This document shows positions 18,369-26,891 of a stretch of 64,000 nt of DNA, piece by piece. How positions within the stretch are numbered: position 1 is the stretch's first letter; every line of letters starts with the position of its first letter. Source of the stretch: Bacteroidales bacterium (GTDB taxonomy: Bacteria; Bacteroidota; Bacteroidia; Bacteroidales; P3); assembly GCA_017483575.1 (NCBI GenBank), contig JAFUWF010000030.1, positions 1 to 64,000 of the forward strand, read 5' to 3'. The notes beneath the pieces were generated by a model. The model had not been told where the DNA came from, made no database searches, and saw only the letters and a list, made by a program, of their open reading frames with translations. The translations under genes and the position numbers were made by a program.

Positions 18369-21300
18369 TCAGCGGACGACCTCGATGGTGCCGTTGCGGC
18401 GAATGAGGCCGTGGAGGCTCTTGGCGGAGAAGCGGTAGTAGTAGGTGCCGTCGGGGCAGAAGGGAGCGTCGGGGTCCCAGAACTGGGACTCGTCGTGGAT
18501 GTTGCGGACGTGGTAGACGAGGTCGCCCCAGCGGCTGTAAATCCACAGTTCGTTCATGGAGTAGAGGCCCGGGTCGAGCAGGTTGACCACCTCCCAGCGG
18601 TCGTTCACCCCGTCGCCGTTGGGCGTGACGAGGTTGGGGAACTGGAGCAGCGCGGTGACGATGGTGACGGTGCGCCGCGCGGTGTCGGTGCAGACGTGGG
18701 AGAGGGTGAGGGTGTCGTAGCGGAAGTCTATGGCGACGGAGGCCTGCAACTCCACCTCGAAGTCGCCCGTCGGCAGGTCGCCCGGCCAGCGGTAGAAGGG
18801 GCTGGTGAGGGTGAGGCTGTCGCGAGCATCGCTACCGGGCTCGGACTCGATGAGCCAGAGGTAGGAGCATTCGTCGAGGGGCTGGGAGAGGTTGTTGAAC
18901 TGGGTCTCGGGAGCGATGTCGACGGGGAGGTCGGGGTACCAGTCGAAGTCGGCTCTCGGGAGCGGCAGCAGGACGACGGGCCACCGCAGCGAGTCCTGGC
19001 AACCATGGGGCGAGGTGGCCGTCATCTGGAGGGTGGTGAACGCGATGCTGTCCACGCGCTGGAAGTCGAAGGACGCCTGGGGGCCGCTGACCATCGGCCA
19101 CTGGCCACTGTCCACCGACCACTGCCACCGGACGGCGGTGGAGCTGTCGCGTGCGAGGAGTTGCTGGTTGGAGCAGATGACGATGGGGAGGGAGTCGGTC
19201 CACTGCCGGCCACCGTCGAGGCTGTAGGCTGCACGGAGGGCGAAGAGGCTGTCCTGCGTCTCCAGGCGCAGGTGGACGAGGCTGTCGCAGCCCCACTGGC
19301 TGCTGAGCATCACGTCCACATCCACCTCGCCGCCGTAGTCGACGCCGTGGTACACGTAGGGCCCTGGAGGACAGACGCGGAGCGTGTCGAGCGTGTCGTA
19401 TTGCGGATGCACCGTCAGTTGCAGGCGGTAGGTGCTGTCGCATCCGGCGGCGTTGGTGTAGACGAAGTCGTAGTCGCCGCTCCGGGTGAGGAGGCTGTCG
19501 AGGTAAAGCATCTGGATGCAGGCCGCCGTGTCGACAAGGCGTAGGGTAGTGTCCAGCACCGTGAGGCGCAACGTCCTCACACTGTCGCAATGGGGCGTCA
19601 GCGTGTAGAGCCCCCCTTGCGTGAGCAGGCTGTCACCCCAAGCGTAGGACTCCGCCTGGCATATCGTTGCCTCCAGGGTGTCGTATTGGAGACGGAGGAG
19701 GATTACGTCGGTGGCGGTGTCGGCACAGCCTCCGTCGGGGTCGAGACTGCTGACGAGCCTGACGGTGTGCTGCCCCTCCTCCGTCCACTGCAGGGTGCAG
19801 TCCCTGCTGCGCGAAACAAGGCTGTCGTCCACCAGCCAGCGCGTGAAGAGGCCCGCATAGAGCGAGTCGTCCACCAATCCGCTACGGTTTTTGAGGGAGA
19901 GCTTGAAGCGGCAGTCCTCCCGCCCAAGCTCGTAGTCGAACCTCGCCAGGGGCGCAATTTCCCGCGGCCTGACGCACATGGTAACCGAACAAGTGGCATC
20001 GCCGATGAAGCCCAGGTCGCAGTAGTAGACGTGGTTGTCCAGCGGCAGCGTCTTGCTGCGCCCGGTGCCCAGCACCACGCCCGCCAAGTCGTCGCGGCGC
20101 CAGCTGTAGGCAAAACCCTCCGGAGCCTCCACCAGCACGGAATCGTTGCTCGTGCAGGAAATGAAATTCATCGTCTTCTTGGCGCAGGCCAACGTGTAGT
20201 AGGCATAGCCGAAATGGCCGCCTTCGCTGCAGTCGAAGGTCGTCAGTCGCAGCTGCACCGTCTGACCGTGGTATTGCGAGAGGTCGATGCCCACGGTGGT
20301 CCAGTCTTTCCACAGTATCGTTTCGCCAGACACACTGATTGTGTTCCACCCCAACCCCTCGTTGGCCACAAAATCGTACGAATTGCACCTCGCGGGAGCG
20401 ATGAGGTTCATCGCGCTGTCCAGCATCTCTATCCTGAAGCGCGGCTGGTCCTGCGCCGTGTGGTTCGGGTCCTCCAGCACCGCGGCGTACCTCAGTATCA
20501 GCATGTCCCTCTCGTTCGTGTCCACCGTCACCATGTAGCTCATAGCCTCCGCCTGGGCCCCTGTCTGCCAGTTGCCCAGCCTGACCGACAGACTGTCGCC
20601 TTCGGGCACACATCGCAGGGCGGGGACGTTGGGATCCCTCGCCGCCGTGTCCCGGCACACCGTGTGGCGGCTCCCCATCTCCCTCTCCCCCTCGTCCACA
20701 GCGCCCACCACCTGATAGGGGTCATTGAACGTGCCGTAGTACGGAGTGCAACGGTTCGTGTAGAGTATCTCCATACTCGCGCAGTCCGAAGGGTCATACT
20801 GCGGGAGCAGCATCCACACCGATGTATAGGCATCGGCGCAGGACGACGCCCCCGTCGCCTCGCACTGCGACACCAGCCTCACCTGCCGCCTACCACCTTC
20901 CCCCACAGGCAGCGCCATGCGTTGTCCCTCGGGAATCAGGACGTAGACCGTCGAGTCCGCCCCCAACAATTCCACCCTCACCTCTGGCTCTCCCACCTCC
21001 TCCCAGGCGTACACCACCGAGTCCTCGTCAAAGGAAACCATGTGGAAATCCCACGCCTGGCACGGTGTCCTGCTGACCTTCACATTGTCGATATTCACAA
21101 ACGAATACACACTCCCTCCGCTATAGTGCCTGAAAGCCACGTGCCTATAGCCATCGGGCAACGGCGACAAATCCACCGTCACCGTCTTCCAGCTGCTCCC
21201 CACCGTCACCGTCGTCAGCACAACGAACGTCCCCGTATCCTGCACGTCGCTCATCGCCCCCACCTCCACAATCGCCTCCCCCAGGCTCGCATTGTTCATC

Positions 21301-21611
21301 AAGCTGCACTGCAGCCAGTAGCCACCGTTCAGGTCGTCCCCAAGGTCGGGCGTGCTCAGCACAACACCCCTCAGAGAACAGAAATACAACCTGTTCGCCG
21401 ACGCCAGCCCCCCGAAGTAGACGCTGGCGTACGAATACGTGTCTCCCCAGGCGTGCGCCAGCGTCCACCCTGTGGGCATCGTGTTCGGGTAGTGCACCTC
21501 GTACTCGTCAAAATTGATGCACGTGTCCACCACCTCCCCCTGCCCCCACGCAGTCCCCCACGCCGCCGATAGCAGCAACACATACAGCATCCTATGGACA
21601 AAACCCTTCAT
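18369..21611 (-). CDS. Giant secreted protein with T9SS type B sorting domain (paralogue 2)
   Basis: 1080 residues from the ATG giving MKGFVHRMLYVLLLSAAWG, a signal peptide; the longer frame from 21782 overlaps the upstream gene. Beta-sandwich domains follow (the first around VDTCINFDEY... with INFISCTSNDSVLVEAPEGF later), then a region of LRLTV...GCDSTYRLQLTVHPQYDT repeats, PKD-like modules (RADFDWYPDLPVDI) and the type B (CHP04131) sorting domain FPNLVTPNGDGVNDRW...IYSRWGDLVYH...GTYYYRFSAK. Likely exported by Sec then T9SS with the PorP/SprF-type route, and a surface adhesin. Ligand unknown. Encoded 46 nt after its paralogue. Confidence 0.88.
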   Translation of the reverse strand: MKGFVHRMLYVLLLSAAWGTAWGQGEVVDTCINFDEYEVHYPNTMPTGWTLAHAWGDTYSYASVYFGGLASANRLYFCSLRGVVLSTPDLGDDLNGGYWLQCSLMNNASLGEAIVEVGAMSDVQDTGTFVVLTTVTVGSSWKTVTVDLSPLPDGYRHVAFRHYSGGSVYSFVNIDNVKVSRTPCQAWDFHMVSFDEDSVVYAWEEVGEPEVRVELLGADSTVYVLIPEGQRMALPVGEGGRRQVRLVSQCEATGASSCADAYTSVWMLLPQYDPSDCASMEILYTNRCTPYYGTFNDPYQVVGAVDEGEREMGSRHTVCRDTAARDPNVPALRCVPEGDSLSVRLGNWQTGAQAEAMSYMVTVDTNERDMLILRYAAVLEDPNHTAQDQPRFRIEMLDSAMNLIAPARCNSYDFVANEGLGWNTISVSGETILWKDWTTVGIDLSQYHGQTVQLRLTTFDCSEGGHFGYAYYTLACAKKTMNFISCTSNDSVLVEAPEGFAYSWRRDDLAGVVLGTGRSKTLPLDNHVYYCDLGFIGDATCSVTMCVRPREIAPLARFDYELGREDCRFKLSLKNRSGLVDDSLYAGLFTRWLVDDSLVSRSRDCTLQWTEEGQHTVRLVSSLDPDGGCADTATDVILLRLQYDTLEATICQAESYAWGDSLLTQGGLYTLTPHCDSVRTLRLTVLDTTLRLVDTAACIQMLYLDSLLTRSGDYDFVYTNAAGCDSTYRLQLTVHPQYDTLDTLRVCPPGPYVYHGVDYGGEVDVDVMLSSQWGCDSLVHLRLETQDSLFALRAAYSLDGGRQWTDSLPIVICSNQQLLARDSSTAVRWQWSVDSGQWPMVSGPQASFDFQRVDSIAFTTLQMTATSPHGCQDSLRWPVVLLPLPRADFDWYPDLPVDIAPETQFNNLSQPLDECSYLWLIESEPGSDARDSLTLTSPFYRWPGDLPTGDFEVELQASVAIDFRYDTLTLSHVCTDTARRTVTIVTALLQFPNLVTPNGDGVNDRWEVVNLLDPGLYSMNELWIYSRWGDLVYHVRNIHDESQFWDPDAPFCPDGTYYYRFSAKSLHGLIRRNGTIEVVR

Positions 21612-21657
21612 ACACCCCACATAACGGAGAAAACCCTTTTTTATTGTACATCCCCCA

Positions 21658-24600
21658 TCATCGGAGGACCTCGATGGTGCCGTTGCAGCGGACGAGGCCG
21701 TGGAGGCTTTTGGCGGAGAAGCGGTAGTAGTAGGTGCCGTCGGGGCAGAAGGGGTTGTCGGGGTCCCAGAACTGGGATTCATCGTGGATGTCGCGGACGT
21801 GGTAGACGAGGTTGCCCCAACGGCTGTAGATCCACAGTTCGTTCATGGAGAAGAGTCCGTATTCGAGGAGGTTGACGATGCGCCAGCGATCGTTGATGCC
21901 GTCGCCGTTGGGGGTGACGAGGTTGGGGAACTGGAGCAGCGAGGTAGCGATGGTGACGGTGCGGCGGGCGGTGTCGGTGCAGACATGCGTTGAGGGGCTG
22001 AGCAACAGAGTGTCCAGGTAGCTGAGTGGATAGGTTAATGAAGCCATGAGTTCCACGTCGAAGTTGCCCTGTGGCAAGTCGCCCGGCCAGCGGTAGCGGA
22101 AAGGCCCGGCGAGGGCGAAGCTGTCCACCTCCACCCCACCCTGCTCGCGCTGGATGAGCCAGAGGAAGTCGACATTATCGGCAGGGTCGCTGAGGTTGGT
22201 GAATTCCGTCTCCGGGTCCATGTCCACGGGCTCTGGGAACCACACAAAATCCGCCGTCGGCGACGGCAGCACGGCCAGGGGCCAGAGGAGGGTGTCGGCA
22301 CAGGAGGTGTTCCCTGCCTCCAGCGTCAAGTGGCCTTGCAACAAAGTATCCACATCGCGGAAGGCAAAGCTGGAAGATGCCGACCACTGTGTCTCTATGG
22401 TGTCAGCACCTTGCGTGAGGGTCCAACGCCAAGAGGAGGCCCATAGGGTGCTGTCGCTCGCCAAGAGGGTCTGGTTTGAACAGAGGACGATGGGTACCGT
22501 GTCCGCCCACACCTCGCCGTCCACGCTGTGGAACGCCCTTGCATGCACGATGCTGTCCACCAGCAGTACGAGCGTCACCACGCTGTCGGCCCCGTGCACG
22601 TCCGTCAGCGTGAAGGTCACGCTGTCCGCCTTCGCAAAACCATGTCCCTCCCACTCCAACGGAAGCTCAGAGGCGCACACCCGCCGTTCCAGCCGGACAT
22701 ACTGGTTCTCAAACACATGCAGCATGTAGTGCAACAGCGTGTCGCAGCCGTCGTCGTTGGGCAACACCATCGTCGTATCCGTTGCCGATGCAAAGATGTG
22801 CCCCATGAAAGAGCGGGGCAACTGGTTCTCCACCACGGTGTCGTGCACCACCACTTCGGGCCTTGCCAAAGCACGGCGGCTCATCACCATACGGCATTCG
22901 GGATTGAACATGTGCGACAACTCGCAGAAGTAGCGTCCCGAACCCGTAGGCACGGTGAGAGTCTGCGTGGTGTCCAGGGTCGACGTATCCCCTTCGCGCC
23001 ACCATCGGTAGCGGAAGCCCCAGGGCACGGAGAGCTCCACGCTGTCGGCCTCGCAACCCACCGTCCCCTCGCCTTCACACTCATGGATCTTGGTGCACTC
23101 CACCGAATAGTAAGCATTGCAATAGCTCGTTCCGTCGCGGGTGGTCACCGAAAGGTTCATCTTCCGTCCATGGAACGGACGCAGGTCCATTCCCAGCGAA
23201 GACCAGCCGATAACCCGGTGGCCGAACTGGACAAGTTCCCACCCTGTACTGTCGTACGAATTGAGGTGAACACTATAGCACGGCCCCTGACCGACAGATC
23301 CCAATGTATCGTCGAGCAAAACGACGTCGAAACTCGGCGCACGTGTGCTGTCGGTACCTATCTTCGCCAGAGCGGCGTACTTGAACACCAGCAGCGAAGC
23401 CTCCGCGGTGTCTACCGTGAATGTGTGCAGCATCGCGGCACCATTGTGTGTCCCCAAATGGTCGTATCCCAATCCGATGGAATAGTCCGCCCCCGGCGGG
23501 ATGCGGAGATACCAGCGGCGCGGGAGTTCCACCACAACCGCCTGCTCGGTGTTATAATGGTGGTCATAGATATAGTAGTCACCGCTCGAAGAGGTGACAA
23601 ACACCCTCCCCAGGCCCCGTTCCTGCCATGGGTCGAAGGTGGTGCCGTAGAAAGACTGTGATGTCAGCGTGTTCAATCCGTATCCGTCCACACAATGGTG
23701 GCTGTTGATATTGGAAGCCTCCGTCCGTACGGAAAAGAGCCACGAGCAGTTGTCGCCTTCCGCGCCGCATTGGGCTGTCAACGATGCCTGTACATATCCC
23801 ATTCCGCCCCATGCCAGGGTATATTCCGTCGTACCACCGGGCAGGGTATCCGTCCAGGAGGTGCCATCGTCGGCATCCAGATGGATGCTCACCACGGGGG
23901 TTCCAGCCTCTTCCCATCGCAACGTGAGCGAGTCTGTGTCGTTCCTCACAACCTTGAGGCCCCAAGCACCGCAGGGGTTGGAGGTGATGCGTACATCGTC
24001 GATATGTGTCTCCCACCAGTATGGCAACAGGTCAGTAACCCTGAAGGCGAGTCTTGCGCCAGTGGGCACGAGAGAGAGGTCCACCGCACAGGGATGCCAC
24101 CCTCCAGCGATGTCGCTGGCGGTTTGGGCCCGACCGATATCATAGCCATGGAATCGTTTCAACTGTACGAATGTAGTGCTGTCCGTTGCATCCGTCAGGT
24201 ATCCCACGTCGACATAGACCAGGGGCGACGCGGTGCAGTACCAGAACTGCATCCACGCACCCTCGGCGCCATAGTCCACCCCCAGGTCAGGCATGACAGC
24301 GAACACACCCCCAGGTACGTGGTCCACCACCAGCGACTGTGGCCAGGAGTGGTGCACGGGGTCGCCGTTCATCCCGGCATAATCCGGAACGGACGCATAT
24401 ACCGCCGGATGCGCCAGATTGCCCATTCCGTACATCGTATCCGGAATTGCCGTCCACCCTGGCAGGAGCTGCCGATGCGGCAAGGCTGGCGAACCGCCGA
24501 AGACGATGCATGTGTCCACCTGCCCCCGCCCCATCAGCGGCAAGCCCTGGGCCAAAGCCAAGAAGACGACAGCAATCCTATTTAGATACAACCTTTTCAT
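21658..24600 (-). CDS. Giant secreted protein with T9SS type B sorting domain (paralogue 1)
   Basis: 980 residues; the signal peptide begins MKRLYLNRIAVVFLALAQG. The layout parallels the downstream protein: an N-terminal jellyroll-like domain opening VDTCIVFGGSPALPH, a second comparable domain, Ig-like modules (VELSVPWGFRYRW), a PKD-like segment (TADFVWFPEPVDM) and the same type B sorting domain ending KSLHGLVRCNGTIEVLR. The DNA for the last 110 or so residues is roughly 90 percent identical to its neighbour, whereas the rest is far more diverged. First gene of the two-gene operon. The promoter is not obvious in the AT-rich upstream DNA. Confidence 0.88.
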   Translation of the reverse strand: MKRLYLNRIAVVFLALAQGLPLMGRGQVDTCIVFGGSPALPHRQLLPGWTAIPDTMYGMGNLAHPAVYASVPDYAGMNGDPVHHSWPQSLVVDHVPGGVFAVMPDLGVDYGAEGAWMQFWYCTASPLVYVDVGYLTDATDSTTFVQLKRFHGYDIGRAQTASDIAGGWHPCAVDLSLVPTGARLAFRVTDLLPYWWETHIDDVRITSNPCGAWGLKVVRNDTDSLTLRWEEAGTPVVSIHLDADDGTSWTDTLPGGTTEYTLAWGGMGYVQASLTAQCGAEGDNCSWLFSVRTEASNINSHHCVDGYGLNTLTSQSFYGTTFDPWQERGLGRVFVTSSSGDYYIYDHHYNTEQAVVVELPRRWYLRIPPGADYSIGLGYDHLGTHNGAAMLHTFTVDTAEASLLVFKYAALAKIGTDSTRAPSFDVVLLDDTLGSVGQGPCYSVHLNSYDSTGWELVQFGHRVIGWSSLGMDLRPFHGRKMNLSVTTRDGTSYCNAYYSVECTKIHECEGEGTVGCEADSVELSVPWGFRYRWWREGDTSTLDTTQTLTVPTGSGRYFCELSHMFNPECRMVMSRRALARPEVVVHDTVVENQLPRSFMGHIFASATDTTMVLPNDDGCDTLLHYMLHVFENQYVRLERRVCASELPLEWEGHGFAKADSVTFTLTDVHGADSVVTLVLLVDSIVHARAFHSVDGEVWADTVPIVLCSNQTLLASDSTLWASSWRWTLTQGADTIETQWSASSSFAFRDVDTLLQGHLTLEAGNTSCADTLLWPLAVLPSPTADFVWFPEPVDMDPETEFTNLSDPADNVDFLWLIQREQGGVEVDSFALAGPFRYRWPGDLPQGNFDVELMASLTYPLSYLDTLLLSPSTHVCTDTARRTVTIATSLLQFPNLVTPNGDGINDRWRIVNLLEYGLFSMNELWIYSRWGNLVYHVRDIHDESQFWDPDNPFCPDGTYYYRFSAKSLHGLVRCNGTIEVLR

Positions 24601-24841
24601 TACAACAATTATATATATTTCAAACTCCCGCACAACAATTCCCCCTTTCACCAATATAGACACACTTTAGGCCTAAAAATTTCACGAGAGGTATCTTTTT
24701 AACTTTATTTAACCAAATTCTAAGTTTTAATATATAACAATTCAACAGGCAGGTAAAACAACATTTTCAAAAAAAATAATGACATAACACAATAAAGAGG
24801 GGCGAGGGGCGTTATTAAAGAAAATTTTTTTTATAAATAAA
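24601..24841. other. AT-rich divergent intergenic region
   Basis: 241 nt between the type B operon (minus) and the gene at 24842 (plus). It is strongly AT-rich with poly-A/T tracts. I see no gene and no clear TAnnTTTG box in either direction, which is unusual for this window. Confidence 0.5.
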
Positions 24842-25621
24842 ATGAAGATTAGACACATACTCGCAGCCGCTCTCTCCATCGCGATGGCGGTATCCGCCAC
24901 GGCCCAGAGCGGCCACGACCTGCTGGACGACGGCCTGCACGGCGCCGTCAAGCGCGTCGACGCCGTCATGTACGAGGCTCGCTACGATTTCAACGACAAC
25001 CTCGAACGCGGCGACCAGCTGGAACACCTCGTCACCGAATACAACCAGAAAGGCCAACGCCGCAACCAGGTCTATCTCTCTGTCGTCGAGGACGTCATCT
25101 TCCGCACACGCTACAAGCACGACGGCTTCGGACTCACCACCCTCGAGCACATCGTCGACAACGAGGACCGCATCATCGGCCGCACCTACTACGTCTACGA
25201 CGCCGACCACACGCTAATCGAGGTCTACGTCGAGGATGCCGAGCGCCAGGTGGAGAGCCGTCTGCGCCTGAAGCACGACAAGATGGGCCGCATCGACCAG
25301 CGCAGCTTCAACGACCAGTTCAACGAAATCTACAAACGCGAGATCTACACCTTCAACGCCGACGGCACGGTGAACAAGGCCGTGGTCTACGACCGCACGA
25401 AGCAGAAGGTGCAGGAGAAGCGCTGGGAATACGACGAGCAGGGCGAGCCCGTCAGCTACACGCTCTACGACTACACCGAGGAGGAGCCAGAGATGTTCGT
25501 CACGGTCTACGAGTACGAGTACGACTCCCACGGCAACTGGATCAAGTGCACAGAGTACGAGGTTCTCGGTGACCGCCGCCTCCCCAACTACACCACCATC
25601 CGCACAATAGAATATTTCTAA
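24842..25621 (+). CDS. Secreted YD/RHS-repeat-like protein
   Basis: 259 residues. The signal peptide MKIRHILAAALSIAMAVSATA is followed by a series of antiparallel-strand units with the pattern Y-x-Y-D-x-x-G-x-x: LEHLVTEYNQKGQRRNQ, TYYVYDADHTLIEV, RLKHDKMGRIDQR, YTFNADGTVNKAV, WEYDEQGEPVSYT and YEYEYDSHGNWIKC. This is the YD-repeat pattern seen in RHS proteins and in many small secreted Bacteroidetes proteins. No toxin domain or sorting domain is present, so it is probably periplasmic. Function unknown. Strongly hydrophilic and acidic. Confidence 0.65.
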   Translation: MKIRHILAAALSIAMAVSATAQSGHDLLDDGLHGAVKRVDAVMYEARYDFNDNLERGDQLEHLVTEYNQKGQRRNQVYLSVVEDVIFRTRYKHDGFGLTTLEHIVDNEDRIIGRTYYVYDADHTLIEVYVEDAERQVESRLRLKHDKMGRIDQRSFNDQFNEIYKREIYTFNADGTVNKAVVYDRTKQKVQEKRWEYDEQGEPVSYTLYDYTEEEPEMFVTVYEYEYDSHGNWIKCTEYEVLGDRRLPNYTTIRTIEYF

Positions 25622-25681
25622 CCTCCCGCCTGCGGCGTGATCCATAGATCCATAGATTTATAGATTTCCGCGAAGCGGGAG
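25622..25681. repeat. 8-nt phased repeat inside an inverted repeat, before era
   Basis: GATCCATA, GATCCATA, GATTTATA, GATTTCCG in 8-nt phase (25639-25670), enclosed by an imperfect inverted repeat (CTCCCGCCTGCGG near 25623 against its inverse ending GCGGGAG near 25681). It fills the spacer between the YD-like gene and era and could act as an attenuating hairpin. Confidence 0.75.
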
Positions 25682-25690
25682 AAAGATGAA

Positions 25691-26578
25691 ATGGATTCAA
25701 TGAAAAGTGGTTTCGTAAATATCATCGGCAACCCCAACGTGGGCAAGTCCACCCTCATGAACGCCCTCGTTGGCGAGAGACTGAGCATCATCACCTCCAA
25801 GGCCCAGACGACACGCAAACGCGTGATGGGTATCGTCAACGGCGATGACTTCCAGATAGTCTACACCGACACGCCCGGCATCGTCAACCCCGCCAACAAG
25901 CTGCACGAGCAGATGATGGGTTTCATCGGCACCGCCCTCCAGGACGCCGACCTCTTCCTGCTCGTCACCGAAGTGGGCGAGACCTTCAAGAACCGCCGCG
26001 TGCTGGAGCGCGTCGTCGACAGCGACACCCCCGTGCTGCTCATCATCAACAAGATAGACCTCTCCGACCAGGAGACCATCCGCCAGAAGATGGCCTACTG
26101 GCAGGCCGAGATACCGCGCGCCGTGGTCATCCCCTGCTCCGCCACCGAAGGCTTCAACGTCAGCAAGATATTCGACACCGTGCTCGAGCTGCTGCCCGAG
26201 CACCCAGCCTACTTCCCCAAGGACGAGCTGACCGACCGCACCATGCGCTTCTTCGTCAGCGAGATTGTGCGCGAGAAGATACTCCTCTACTACCAAAAGG
26301 AGATACCCTACAGCTGCGAGGTGGCCGTGGAGAGCTACGAGGAGAAGGACGGCATCGACAACATCTCGTGCCTCATCTTCGTCGAGCGCGAGAGCCAGAA
26401 AGCCATCCTCATCGGCCACCAGGGCAAAGCCATCAAGAAACTCGGCATCGAGGCCCGCAAGGACATCGAGGAATTCACCGGCAAGCGCTGCTTCCTCAGC
26501 CTCCACATCAAAGTCCTCAAAGACTGGCGCAACAGCGACCGCGCCCTCAAGCAGTTCGGCTACGCCGTGGAAGACTGA
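25691..26578 (+). CDS. era: GTPase Era
   Basis: 295 residues. Ribosome-associated GTPase needed for 16S rRNA maturation and 30S assembly. G1 GNPNVGKS (13-20), G2 region with TTRKR, G3 DTPG (60-63), G4 NKID (120-123), then a C-terminal KH domain with the IGHQGKAIKKLG loop that binds the 3' end of 16S rRNA. An ATG three codons downstream (25700) is an alternative start. Preceded by the hairpin-forming repeat at 25622-25681. Confidence 0.97.
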   Translation: MDSMKSGFVNIIGNPNVGKSTLMNALVGERLSIITSKAQTTRKRVMGIVNGDDFQIVYTDTPGIVNPANKLHEQMMGFIGTALQDADLFLLVTEVGETFKNRRVLERVVDSDTPVLLIINKIDLSDQETIRQKMAYWQAEIPRAVVIPCSATEGFNVSKIFDTVLELLPEHPAYFPKDELTDRTMRFFVSEIVREKILLYYQKEIPYSCEVAVESYEEKDGIDNISCLIFVERESQKAILIGHQGKAIKKLGIEARKDIEEFTGKRCFLSLHIKVLKDWRNSDRALKQFGYAVED

Positions 26579-26585
26579 ACGTTTG

Positions 26586-26593
26586 TATTTTTG
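26586..26593 (+). promoter_or_regulatory. -7 element downstream of era, upstream of the R-M operon
   Basis: TATTTTTG followed by CAG, starting 8 nt after the era stop. It would give a leader of about 290 nt before the methyltransferase ATG. The 313-nt interval 26579-26891 otherwise holds a possible 12-codon ORF at 26604-26642 (weak) and the palindrome at 26690-26807. Confidence 0.45.
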
Positions 26594-26689
26594 CAGTCAC
26601 GAAATGAATGTTGAACCAACAATTAATAATAGTATAAGATAACTGGATTATAAATAGATATTAACATAAGCGTTTGCTGTTTGTTCCGA

Positions 26690-26807
26690 CCAGCCTGGAA
26701 CGTGGAAAATTTCAACTGGGGTAAAAGGGTTACAAAAAGCGGATGCTCGCGTTGAGGCGGGCTTTTTGACTTTCCCTTTTACCGGTAATTCCACGACCGC
26801 AGGCTGG
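26690..26807. repeat. Imperfect 118-bp palindrome upstream of the type III methyltransferase
   Basis: The outer arms CCAGCCTG...CGTGGAA (26690-26707) and TTCCACG...CAGGCTGG (26789-26807) are inverted. Inner arms GGTAAAAGGG (26720-26729) and CCCTTTTACC (26774-26783) also pair. The CCAGCCTG core is shared with the perfect palindrome inside the gene at 27053-27112. Confidence 0.8.
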
Positions 26808-26891
26808 AGACGAGATGAGTTCGCCTCCTTTTTGTATGCGGTCTGGAATGTAGAAGGGACGGGCTGCAAACTGCAAAAAACAGCAAGCCCT

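Noticed and set aside
26604-26642. A 12-codon leader-peptide ORF upstream of mod
   Set aside because: It starts 10 nt after the -7 box, but it has no regulatory codon run or adjacent attenuator that would support it.
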